Origin: Undaria pinnatifida
Lineage: Eukaryota > Sar > Phaeophyceae > Laminariales > Alariaceae
Direction of reading: 5' to 3'
Assembly (NCBI GenBank): GCA_012845835.1
Contig: JABAKD010000023.1
Coordinates: forward strand, 26,639,972 to 26,703,971
Length of the DNA stretch: 64,000 bases
The number at the start of each line of letters is the position of its first letter. Position 1 is the first letter of the stretch. The notes beneath the pieces were generated by a model that had not been told where the DNA came from, did no database searches, and saw only the letters and a list, made by a program, of their open reading frames with translations. The translations under genes were made by a program, and so were the position numbers. This document shows positions 34,425 through 44,187 of this stretch, piece by piece.

Positions 34425-34860
34425 TTTTTTGCTATTTGTCTGGCAGGCAAATACTCTCTGGAAAGCCTGCGCAAATATTTGTCTGGAACTTTCTTGAGAA
34501 GCTGCGCAAATATTTGTCTGGAAGCAAATACTTTTTTGAGAAGCTGCGCAAACATTTGTCTGCAGGCAAATACTTTTGTGAGAACCTGTGCAAATATTTG
34601 TCTGGCAGGCAAATACTCTCTGGAAAACCTGCGCAAATATCTGTCTGGAAGCAAATACTTTTTTGAGAAGCTGTGCAAATATTTGTCTGCAGGCAAATAC
34701 TTTTTTGAGAACCTGCGCAAATATTTGTCTGCAGGCAAATACTCGCTTGAGAAGCTGCGCAAAAATTTGTCTGCAGGCAAATACTCTCTTGAGAACCTGC
34801 GCAAATATTTGTCTGGCAGGCAAATACTGCCCTGGAGAACCTGCGCAAATAGTATTGTAT
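34425..34860. repeat. 42-bp minisatellite, about 10 units (left array)
   Basis: The unit is about 42-43 bp, with 'gcgcaaatatttgtctg' then 'aggcaaatact' then a variable CTCTCTGG/TTTTTGAG segment and 'aagctgc' or 'aacctgc'. Each unit holds the palindrome CAAATATTTG and a near-palindrome ATTTGTCTGCAGGCAAAT. The period is a multiple of three, so open frames of 14-residue repeats appear on several strands; these are by-products. The same repeat recurs at 40018-40262 in the same orientation. Confidence 0.9.
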
Positions 34861-35369
34861 TTGTCCTGACAATTATTCTGAAAAAACAGCTGTTACTGCA
34901 GGGAGGTCGGAGGGAGAGATTAGGCGTATCATATGTCATGCGATCGGAGATTGGTGTCGGAAATACAAAAGCAAATCCCTGAAGCGTGCATCTGAAATAT
35001 CTTTTGATTGGAGTGGAAAAACACAGGATCAGCCAAACCGAGAAAAAATGAAAATCTATCGACTACCTATGAGTCATATTATATATTTTTTAATATGCAA
35101 ATGCCATCCCCGTCGACCATTGCCATTTACTTCTTCTGCCATCTATAACAGTCGAAGCCGCCTCACCCCGTACGGAACGCAAACAAACACAAACACGCCG
35201 ACGCCACCAAACCCCTCCACCATCTTACTCATTCCGTATCATGAGATGAGTCAACTCCTGTGGCAAAGTGCAACAAACACCAAGGATCCACAAACACCAC
35301 AAAGACATTGCTACTCGTTCTCGCTGCGGGCCTGATCGCCATCAAGCTACTTCTACTATTCCATGCTGT

Positions 35370-38300
35370 TTAAACGTCCACCTGCCCCGACTCCCCGGCG
35401 GTGAGGTCCTCCGGGGCAAATGCGCCGTCGAGCTCCTTCAGCCCTTCCACAGGGTCCACCACTCGCCCGGGGATCTTGCTTCGCGCGCCAGCTTCGGTCA
35501 GCCTAGGGATGTCCTGAGGGATGAGGTCCAGGTTTCCGTGCAGGAACAGGATCATCTCCACGTACTTGCTGTCCGTGGTGCTCCTGGAGGACGTCATCAT
35601 TCGCCCAGCAGCGCTGAAGTCACGCCCAAGCACTGCCGCCGACGCAGGAGCCCCGAAAATCACGCGCGCTACCCTGGCCAACATCGGGTACGCAGTAGCC
35701 CACGCCTTCCACCATAGGAGCACCTCCTCGGCGCTCAGGGCGCCCGCGAGGGTGTTGACAGTCCTCAGCTTGGTGAGCTCCGCGCGAGCAGTTTCCTCGA
35801 AAGACGGCGGCACGTCTTCCGCCTGGCCGCCCCCCGCCCCAAACAGACCGAGGCTGGCGTATAGGTTTGCCGTCTCCGTCTTCTTTTTGTTGACGGGGGC
35901 CTTGAAGAGGGGGTGCACGCTCCCGGGAGCAGCCGCTCGACGAGCCCGTTTAGCAGCGGGCTGGTCGGCAGAGGGCTGGCCGGCAGCGGGCTGGCCGGCA
36001 GCGGGCTGGCCGGCAGCGGGCTCGGCAGGCGTCGTCGATCCATGCTCCGCCGCTGCCTCCGCCAGCTTCACAGCCAAGGAGATGACCTTCTCGACGATGA
36101 TCGACTTGACAGCGGTAGCGCGCTCTGGCGTCGGGGCTAGCTTGTCCACGTACGCCAGGTCAGCCGAGTGCGGGTGCAACAGCATCTGCATGTCAAACAA
36201 ATAGTCCGTGTCTTCGCTGGCGTCGTCCTTGTAGCGTATGTCGAACCAACGCCAGCTGACGGCCTCGAGCAGGTGCTGGCGGGTATCGCGGGCCACGGCG
36301 GTCAGCGAGCTAGGCTCTCTGGCGGCCCTGGAGGCCGGTTGATCCCCGCCACCAATGCCGCCTGTCGCACCCTGAGCCAGCTTGCGCGCCGGGGTCAAAA
36401 TGTCGAGCGGGGCGGCGGCGTTGAGGGTAGTGAGCTTGAGCGTCGCCAAGGCAAGCACCGCCGTTTGCCCGGTGGGGACGTGCGTCTGCTGGCACGTCAC
36501 GATGACTTGCGCTGCCGGCTTGATGATGGAGTACAGCTCGTTGATCTCGTTGATCACGGGTGTCAACGGACTGTTCTTGCTTTCCGCCGCGTAGACGCCG
36601 TCGATGGCTGCACGGTTGACGATGACGGCCTCCAAGACGCCAGCTACACCTGACCACCGCTGGGGTGCGGCGTTGACCAGTTTGCGGTGGGAGCACAGGG
36701 CGTACTGCCGAACCTGCTCGTCCTCGAAGATGGCCTGTTGAGTGTGGGCGGGGGGCAAGGGGGCGGGCGGCAGCCGGTGGCGGGGGGGGGGGGTGGGGGC
36801 GGGAGGGGGCGGTGGGCGGCGTGTTTCGAACAGCGAGGCCCAAAAATAATTTAATGCGGTGGAACTGACACGATACAACAGAAGCCAGAGGACCTGAGCA
36901 CTCTCTTAGTGTATGCCGTACAAACCAGCCGTGAACGCGTGTGAAAGCGTCACCGTTATTCTTTCTTGATTACCACTCTCCCTCCCTCCCCTATTTCTTT
37001 CTCTCTCGCGCGCACATGCACGTTCTTGCGCAAAAAATATATATTCTTGGCTCCTTCTGGCACAGCGCCACCACGGTAAAACCGAGTTGCAACTGACCTT
37101 CGCTCTCGGAGACTTGCGGATGTGCTCCACGACCTTCTTCACCGTCATGATCACTTGGCGCGCGGCGGGGTTTTTCGACTTGGCCGGATCCACGTGCGTG
37201 CCGAACGCCTGTCATCCCGTGTTGAAAGCGTGGACGTGTGAGCGAGCATTTTCAATTGCACACGCAAGCGCTCGATCTTCGCGCGGAAAACAAATACCGA
37301 GTGCGTACTCTTCGGAGGGCGCGCAACAAACGTTGAAGTTTTTGATATCATATCATTACCTTTCTGTCTCTCACCACAACCGATCACCCGAAAACCAAGT
37401 ACTTGTATAGAACGGATGTGGCACCGACACTGACGAAGACGGAAAACCACCGGATAACTCACCTCGACCAGAGCGCAGTTGATCATGTGGCACACGCACC
37501 ACTCCCACAGCCCCGGTAGCAACACCTTGCACAGCCACTTCACGTCGCTGCCGGCGTCGCTTGTCGCAGAGAAGAGCAGTGTCGTGTCTAGGCCGTATTC
37601 TTCTAGCACGCTCTCGAGGTACTTCTCCAGAAGATCCGACAGGCGGCTGCTCTCTAGCAGCTCCTTCGTGGGGTTGAACTGACGAACGGCGATGAGACGA
37701 GACCTCGGGACCCAGTTCCGATCGATGTAGAACAACCGAATACCTGGCGCAGGGGTTTCGGAGAGAACGCAAACGAGCGTACGTCAACGAAGTGTCGGGA
37801 AAAAAGAGAATGCTAAAATCGTACATGTGAATCATCATTGCAGGTATTGAGCAGCACCCTCACTTCCCCGTCTTTTTCAAAGCGACTAACCACGTGGCGA
37901 GAAAGAGGGATGGGTATCAGGTACAACAATACACAACACCAACATGCACCTCAGCTAGAGCAATATACAATACCAATATGCACGCTCGCGGCAATCTAGA
38001 AAGCTGGCACGCGGTTTTACTCACCGATGTACTTCAAGCTCGAGAACTTGTCCACCCACAGGTCGAGGTTCAGGTGCAGAAGCGGCATGCCACCGATCTC
38101 GGCAGCCATATCCGCCTTGAACTCGAAAGCGGTTGCGGCGTAAATCTCGGTGATCATGTGCTTGACGGCCTTGTTGTGGATGCCCGTGACCGGGAAGTTC
38201 TTGAGAGCAGTCAGCTTCCAGCCCGCTCTCACCCACTCCTTCTCGCCGTGGGACAACGGGCAGAACCCCTCGACGATGTTGGTCTTGACAAAAGTCATCG

Positions 38301-39806
38301 CCAGAAACCGCGGTTGGTCTTGGGAGTACATGGTTGACGAACGGGCCTTCAACACCCGCAGGTCCAGTCGGTCGGTCTTCGTCTCCGCGGCTGCCATCTT
38401 CTTGGACTTCTCTATCATGTTTGAACATACATATCAGAACACGTTGACATGGGCATGAGGTACGTTTCGTTGAGTACGTAAGTTATTGTATGTGTGTTCC
38501 TCTTTTAATATTTCGTCTGGTTATGTGTCGCACGGACGCTTTATTGTCTACTGAAACAAACCAAAAAAATAGATTCCATTTTTTGGCTCTACCCCGAAGA
38601 AATAGTAATAGTTACACCCTGGACAACACAACACACCAGCTCATGAGACCGAGAGCGAGGTGTTTTTTATTTTTGCACAGCATACACTTACATTTTCTAT
38701 ACCTACATTACAGCATGGTTGTAGTTGCGGTGTTCTCGTGGAATATTAATATTAACACAGTCTACACATATCACATACATATGGTGAGCATTGTTTATGT
38801 TAATGTTTGATGTTACTGAGAATGTAGATGCATAAACCCCGGCTGGTGAAGTCTACAGCAGTGTTAAAAAAATAAGGAACACAGGGCGTGCGCAGAAAGG
38901 GTGCGGCAGACGCGGCACACAAAACATATATCATTATACATTCCAGAAAAAAAAAACGTGCCGTGCAACACGTGACAAACTCTATATTGTTTCTGTTATC
39001 GTTTCTATACCCAGCACACAGAGGTCGGCGGTGTTTAGTTTCAAGGCTGCTTGAGAGCAGCAACTCGCCTGCTTTGTGCTTAGCAGTGATGTGGTCGTTG
39101 GCGTTTGATGCCGCCTTCGGACCGATGGCGATGAAGATGCCCTTCTTCGATTGCTCCCGGCAGAAGGCACTCCCCAAGCACGCGAAACTCCACTTGCCGG
39201 TGGTCTTGTTCTTCAGCTTCAGTCCGTACTTGTAGACGTTCGAGGTAAATATCGTGGGTGTGGGTTGAATCTCGTGACTGTCTGGAGGCACGAAGTCCTT
39301 GATCGCTGTTGCGACCTTCTCACCCTCCTGTGCGTTGGTTAGTTCAGAGAATAAGACGGTCGTCGTTGGCGATCAGAAAACAAACGTGGACGTGTCATGC
39401 CACGGCGGTATCTGTTATTGGTTAGGGTTAGATATGTGCATATCTACGGGGCTGAGAACCTAACGAATGCTCGGCAATGATATGGTCATTTCTCGGTGTG
39501 AACGCACTTGCGTGTGTGGTGCTTACGTAACGTTTACGTTCCCATGGCTCGAATGTGCACACGCACGGCACAGCAGCAGCAGCGCCGACAAATATCTTAC
39601 CTACACGACAAGAGGCGGATGTGTTGGTATGTACATAGATAGGTTGTGTTTTTTGTTTTTTGTGTTGAACGCACCTCCAGCCCAGCTGTGTTGACGTCGA
39701 CAATAACTGGAGCTGCTGCCGACGCGCCAGCTCCGTTGCCAGGTGACGTACCATCATCATTGCCATTTGCTTCTTCGGTACTGACAGCTGGCATGTTGAC
39801 ATGCAC
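35370..39806 (-). CDS. hAT-superfamily transposase gene, multi-exon
   Basis: Minus-strand exons inferred from GT-AG sites are 39806-39675, 39327 to about 39060, 38418-38025, 37743-37463, 37208-37098 and 36734-35370. Downstream junctions keep phase: KYI-G-IRLFYIDRNW across the phase-1 intron, then CALVE/AFGTHV and SPRAK/AIFEDE in phase 0. Domains are a BED-like zinc finger (FACLGSAFC with HITAKH), the nuclease core with DLWVDKFSSLKYIG, FYIDRNWVPRSRL, SATSDAGSDVKWL and WCVCHMINCAL, and the C-terminal dimerisation domain (LLWWKAWATAYPMLARVARVIFGAPASAAV, then FSAAG). A PAAGQ-repeat spacer precedes the last domain. It would bind and cut hAT ends. I see no internal stop in the exons given. The end of the BED exon is unclear and the start is uncertain. 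It may be a transposon or a domesticated copy, and I found no terminal inverted repeats. Confidence 0.78.
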
Positions 39807-39884
39807 AGCCCGCGGTAGTTGCTCGTGCCGTGATGGGGAGCTGGTTTGGTTGTGTGCAGGACCACTGATGTTCGCGGCCGCAAA

Positions 39885-39945
39885 TACACCGGGCTCAACG
39901 GCCTTTTCGCGGCTGCAAATACACCGGGCTCAACGGCCGTATTTA
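39885..39945. repeat. 37-bp tandem duplication
   Basis: 'gcaaatacaccgggctcaac' followed by 'ggcc' occurs twice in direct orientation. It lies upstream of the first well-supported hAT exon. Confidence 0.75.
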
Positions 39946-40017
39946 TGCATTACGTATGTACCCCATATAATGTACGTACTTGTACGCCGAAGAGGTCAAT
40001 ATCTCCGCATCCGCAAT

Positions 40018-40262
40018 ACATCGTTTGCAGGCAAATAGTTTATTGAGAACCTGCACAAATGTTTGCCTGCAGACAAATACTTTCTTGAGAAGCTGCGCAA
40101 ATATTTGTCTGGAAGCAAATACTTTTTTGAGAACCTGCGCAAATATTTGTCTGCAGGCAAATACTCTCTTGAGAACCTGTGCAAATATTTGTCTGGCAGG
40201 CAAATACTCGCTTGAGAAGCTGCGCAAATATTTGTCTGGAGGCAAGTACTGCCCTGGGACAA
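40018..40262. repeat. 42-bp minisatellite, about 5-6 units (right array)
   Basis: Same unit and orientation as the array at 34425-34860, including the CAAATATTTG palindrome. It lies between the last supported hAT exon and the possible upstream exon at 40714-40832, that is, in a putative intron. Confidence 0.9.
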
Positions 40263-40319
40263 ATACACGCAACTATTATTTGTATTTGTTATGGATATTT
40301 GTACAGGGTGTGAAATTTC

Positions 40320-40680
40320 ACTGAAAATAATTTCGAAAACAATATCGGGAAATTATGGGACAAATATCGGAAAAATTGATGAACAGTTTCGGAAAAATAT
40401 TAGCCAACTATCGGCAATAATATCAGAAATATGCTTGTCGCGCTACGTGTGCTTTGATTGTTAAAAGGTGTGCTGTGCTGTGCTGTGCTGTGCTGGGCTT
40501 GTAGTTAGATGGGACTTTTGTACGATAGGGTATTTGCTGGAAAAAAAATTGAAAACATTATCGGGAAACTATTGGACAAATATCGGAAAAAAAATATCAT
40601 AAATAATACTTCGAAGTATTGGAAAAATATCGAAAAAAATATCAGAAAAACAAATGAGAAAGAAAATACACGATGATACT
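40320..40680. repeat. AT-rich 'atcggaaa' repeat region (right copy)
   Basis: Related to 33880-34400: shared 'gtgctttgattg', a GCTGT run, 'gggactt..gtacgat', 'atttgctg' and irregular 'tatcggaaaa' motifs, all in the same orientation. Contains a GTGCT pentamer run near 40470-40495. Confidence 0.65.
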
Positions 40681-40713
40681 GGATAATACTACAGGGAGCT
40701 GACCCCAACTCAC

Positions 40714-40832
40714 GTCGGTGGAGGAGGGCTTCCTGGCGTTGACCGGTGTGTCGTCATCGGTCTTGGTGACACAGTCAGTCTCGTGGAGGTGGAAGTTCGC
40801 GTAAAGAGCCTTTCCGGTGGAGGAGAATATAC
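40714..40832 (-). CDS. Possible upstream exon beside the hAT gene
   Basis: A 119-nt open minus-strand segment is bounded by an acceptor ending TGTTTTGCAG and a donor GTGAGTT. It encodes IFSSTGKALYANFHLHETDC and a following TDDD, Pro and Ser-rich tail. The splice signals and composition look real. Whether it belongs to the hAT gene or to a host gene is undecided. Copy D lies immediately outside its acceptor. Confidence 0.4.
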
Positions 40833-40858
40833 CTGCAAAACACATCCGCGAAAGCATC

Positions 40859-41128
40859 TGTTAAGATACGGCCTCGAAAGGCCTGTAGGTATCCGAATTT
40901 GAGATCATTTGAATGGGTTTCGTATGATAAGGTTGGCGGTTTATATTCGGGGAAGTTAGGAATTAGATCGGAGGCACGCGCCTCCGATCTCAGAAGCTAT
41001 CCCGGGCTCTGGTGGAAACGAATAAAGCTACATCTCTACGAAGGAACGAAAGTGAGTACTCTCCGAGGACCTGCTCAATTGGCAGACCTGGAGGGGGCAC
41101 TCTGTGTCCCCCACCTATTAATTTCATA
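40859..41128 (+). repeat. 5' LTR of copy D
   Basis: 270 bp from TGTTAAGATACGG to ATTTCATA. Visible signals are a TATA-like TTTATATT near 40940, a perfect 10-bp inverted repeat (GATCGGAGGC/GCCTCCGATC, loop ACGC) near 40967-40990, AATAAA at 41021-41026, and a terminal GGGGGCAC/GTGTCCCCC imperfect hairpin. The matching 3' LTR is at 55416-55685. Confidence 0.95.
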
Positions 41129-41130
41129 GG

Positions 41131-41148
41131 TGGCGTCGTCGAGCTTGA
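41131..41148 (+). promoter_or_regulatory. Candidate primer-binding site
   Basis: TGGCGTCGTCGAGC starts two bases after the 5' LTR end. TGG pairs with the CCA end of a tRNA, as in most LTR elements. The tRNA species cannot be named without the host tRNA set. Confidence 0.55.
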
Positions 41149-41873
41149 TGTGCTATTGTGGCAGCGTTCTTCCGGTTTCTCCGATTTTTTTTTTCGTAGC
41201 GATTTTGCTTTTGCTTTCCATCGAGCCCACAACCCCTGTTCCTTCTCGGGTGGCTTCTCAATGGAGGGAGCGCCCTTCCTCCTACAACGGCGACCACAAC
41301 AACAGTGAGATGGCAGGGGCCCCTCCTGTGGGTCGCCGCGCACGTACCACACGGACGACACCTTCCAAGTACGTGCGGACGACTCTGCTCTGCGGAGCAT
41401 ACTCCTCGTCTCGAATTTTGGTCCCTCCTGTTGGTTGCTGGGCACGCACCACACAGAGGCCAATTTCCGAGTACGGGCGGACGACACTGCTCTTCGGAGC
41501 ACACCCCTCGTCCCGGCCTTTGGCCGCATCAGTTCAACGCCAGCTGGTCATAGACCACTCCGCAGTGGAACTGCCCGAGCCCCACCCATCAGACTTGTTT
41601 GCTCCGCGCTCTGCCAGCATGTTGCACAGCACATCTCCGCGAGTTGCCAGCACAAGCCCCAAGATCGGCCATCGACTCGTACTTTTTTTTCGCGCTTTGA
41701 GGCTCGGAGGCATATGCACGCATGCCACGGACAAGCATACTGGAATCAACCCTTCGAATGACATTCGAAGGGGACTTCGCTCGCTGAGAGAGCCCATCGC
41801 CCAGCACATCCTTGCTGTCGGTGCCAGACCGTCCTTCGCGGGACCCCCTTGGACTACGGGCACCGTACTCTAG
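41148..41873 (+). CDS. Leader open reading frame of unknown function in copy D (241 codons)
   Basis: Open from an ATG at 41148 directly after the primer-binding site. The first 30 residues are hydrophobic (SPIFFFVAILLLLSI), like a signal anchor. Residues about 55-125 hold two copies of a 34-residue unit (102-bp DNA repeat, 41318 and 41420) with ARTT and RTTLL motifs. No family is recognised. It may be a fossil accessory ORF or simply a repeat-driven open frame, since no second copy of the leader is present in the window for comparison. Confidence 0.3.
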   Translation: MCYCGSVLPVSPIFFFVAILLLLSIEPTTPVPSRVASQWRERPSSYNGDHNNSEMAGAPPVGRRARTTRTTPSKYVRTTLLCGAYSSSRILVPPVGCWARTTQRPISEYGRTTLLFGAHPSSRPLAASVQRQLVIDHSAVELPEPHPSDLFAPRSASMLHSTSPRVASTSPKIGHRLVLFFRALRLGGICTHATDKHTGINPSNDIRRGLRSLREPIAQHILAVGARPSFAGPPWTTGTVL

Positions 41874-43124
41874 GAGCTCATGTCGGGGCTCCTTCCTTTG
41901 TGATCTACCTGGGAAGAAACAGGCGGTGCTCGTGAAATGTTTGGGTTTTTTCGTTTGGCGAATTTTCCAGTACACGCTTTATCGTATGGGTTTCAGTACA
42001 TACGTCGATCATTCTTGTGCGTCGAACAAGCAGCTGCCCTTGTGCCCCCTTTCTGCCGAAATTAGTACAAGCTACGAATTTGGCACCTCGGACCCCTCTC
42101 CGATCTTTCTCGATCAACAGCGTTCCACTACTGCTGTCCGTCGCGTAGCTTCAACCACCATCATTTTTGCAGAGGTGCCAACTACAGTGCAGCACAATGG
42201 GCTCGCTGTCAATGCCTGCCGTATACCGCCGGATTCTCTGCTGTAGAAGTCCCTGTACAGCAGCCAAGCCGCCTACTTTGCTCCTGCTCATACACCACAT
42301 AGCTCGACCCTTCACTGCCCCAGCGTCCACAGTTACAGCACCGCAGCTCTGACACCCCCCACTGCTGTGCGAGTGCTCCTTGCAAGTTCGATTCGAGAGT
42401 TTTTTTTTTTTTGTCCTGGCCCCTCCGTGACTAGAACTTGAACCTAGTGAACGCTGAAACTCTGTGCTGGCTTTTTGGGCAAGGCTGTTGGTGTGTGCGA
42501 TGCCCTATATTCTCCCATTCATGGGTACGCGGGGACTATAATACCACTTTCTGTGTATGCACAGCTGTGACCGTGCGGCACTCCGCACTGCTGTCAACGT
42601 AACTGTCCCTTTATCGGTGGAAGTGGGTACGGATTTTTTTTTCAGCTGTCCGGGCGTTAGGCCGTCTTCCTGCCCGTACATGTGCTGCCCTTCACGATAT
42701 TGCTAGGGTCTACGCTGGAATTTTTTTTTTCTTCTTTTCTGCACATGTTCGGACAGCTACTGCCCGTTACAAAGCGCTTACTACACAGTTCGCGGAGATG
42801 CTGCGCTTCACAGTTTTTACTAGTGCAGTGGAGAACAGCCCGTTTAATGCGGTACCTTTGGGGGCAAACAGCCTTTCTATTCGGCTGTGGGCGTGCACAT
42901 TTTTCTACAGCTGGTGTTGGTACTACACTACCCATCTTGGTGCGGTTGAAATTACCGTTACCTGTGAACACAGCAGTGATACTGCAGCAATCAGCACTAC
43001 TGCAGGCGCGACCGTTCCCCTTCAGTGCGGTCGGGGGAAACTACTTTGTTTGGGGGGGTTATACTGCCCGTTTTTTTTTTAATATACGGTTGGTGCGCGA
43101 ACGTATACTGTCCTACCCCCCACC

Positions 43125-43870
43125 ACACTACTGCTGTGGGGGCAGATGCTGCCCATTTTTATACGGTTGGCTGCGCGATCCTTCACTGTGCTCCCCCCCT
43201 ACACTTCACCTAGGGTAAATGCTGCCCGTTTTGGTGCGACGAGTGTCAGCGTGTTGGGTGACCTTTCACTGTGCTCCCCCCCCTACACTACACCTAGGGT
43301 AAATGCTGCCCGTTTTGGTGCGATGAGTGTCAGCGTGTTGGGCGATCTTACACTGTGCTTCCACCCCTACACTACACCTAGGGTAAATGCTGCCCGTTTT
43401 GGTGCGATGAGTGTCAGCGTGTTGGGCGATCTTACACTGTGCTTCCGCCCCTACACTACACCTAGGGTAAATGTTGCCTGTTTTGGTGCGACGAGTGTCA
43501 GCGTGTTGGGTGACCTTTCACTGTGCTCCCCCCCTACACTACACCTAGGGTAAATGCTGCCCGTTTTGGTGCGCTGAGTGTCAGCGTGTTGGGCGATCTT
43601 ACACTGTGCTCCACCCCTACACTACACCTAGGGTAAATGCTGCCTGTTTTGGTGCGATGAGCGTCGGCGTGTTGGGCGAACCTTTTTTGTGATAACCCCT
43701 ACACTACACCTAGGGTAAATGCTGCCCGTTTTGGTCCGATGAGCGTGGGCGTTTTGGGCGACGCTCTCCTGTGCTACCTCTCCCCGCCTAGGTCGAATGA
43801 TGCCTGTTTAAGTGCGATGGCTGCAGACGTACCCTTACTGTGTTACACCCCCTGCACTGCGGTTGGGGTC
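43125..43870 (+). repeat. About 84-bp tandem array in the leader of copy D
   Basis: 'acacctagggtaaatgctgc' recurs at about 43206, 43290, 43374, 43458, 43541, 43624 and 43706, spaced 82-85 bp, with decayed units on both sides. Each unit holds a CCTAGG palindrome and a 'gtgtcagcgtgttgggcga' core. The end of the unit ('cactacacctagg') appears again at 44170, just before the gag ATG. Position in the 5' leader suggests a role in RNA packaging, translation or transcription, but that is inference. Confidence 0.88.
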
Positions 43871-44187
43871 AGTGCTGCCCAGTTTTGGCTCCTTGTACTG
43901 CGGTTCGTGCGGGCGTTGCCCATATACCCTACGGTCAGACTGGGCGCTGCTCTTATGTTGCGGTTATGATGATTGGTACCTTGTTACTGCTGTACTCCTC
44001 TTATACGGCTAGTTGACGTGGCTGCTACCATCCCTAAGGCTGGACGGCGTTAAGGCCCATATTGTTGCTGTTTGCTGAAACACAGATATACCGCTCCTTG
44101 GAGCAGGAACACCACAACAATTTATCTGTCTCCATAGCTTCTTCACGCGTCGTTCCTATCCCCCCCCCTTCACTACACCTAGGCACC

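Noticed and set aside
34425-34860. CRISPR-like array
   Set aside because: Units are contiguous with no unique spacers, and the genome is eukaryotic. It is a minisatellite.
34260-34939. Repeat-bearing frames of 14-residue units such as CRQIFAQLLKRVFA
   Set aside because: They arise from the 42-bp minisatellite, whose period is a multiple of three, and open on several frames and strands at once. No start context or splice evidence.
40859-41128. Solo LTR
   Set aside because: First read as an isolated LTR, but the primer-binding site, gag, pol, matching 3' LTR and CATC flanks show that it is the 5' LTR of copy D.
42415-42485. tRNA-like sequence on the minus strand
   Set aside because: A B-box-like GGTTCAAGTTC is visible, but no A-box at the right spacing and no acceptor stem.
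43146-43553. 135-codon frame of 28-residue repeats
   Set aside because: By-product of the 84-bp leader array in copy D.
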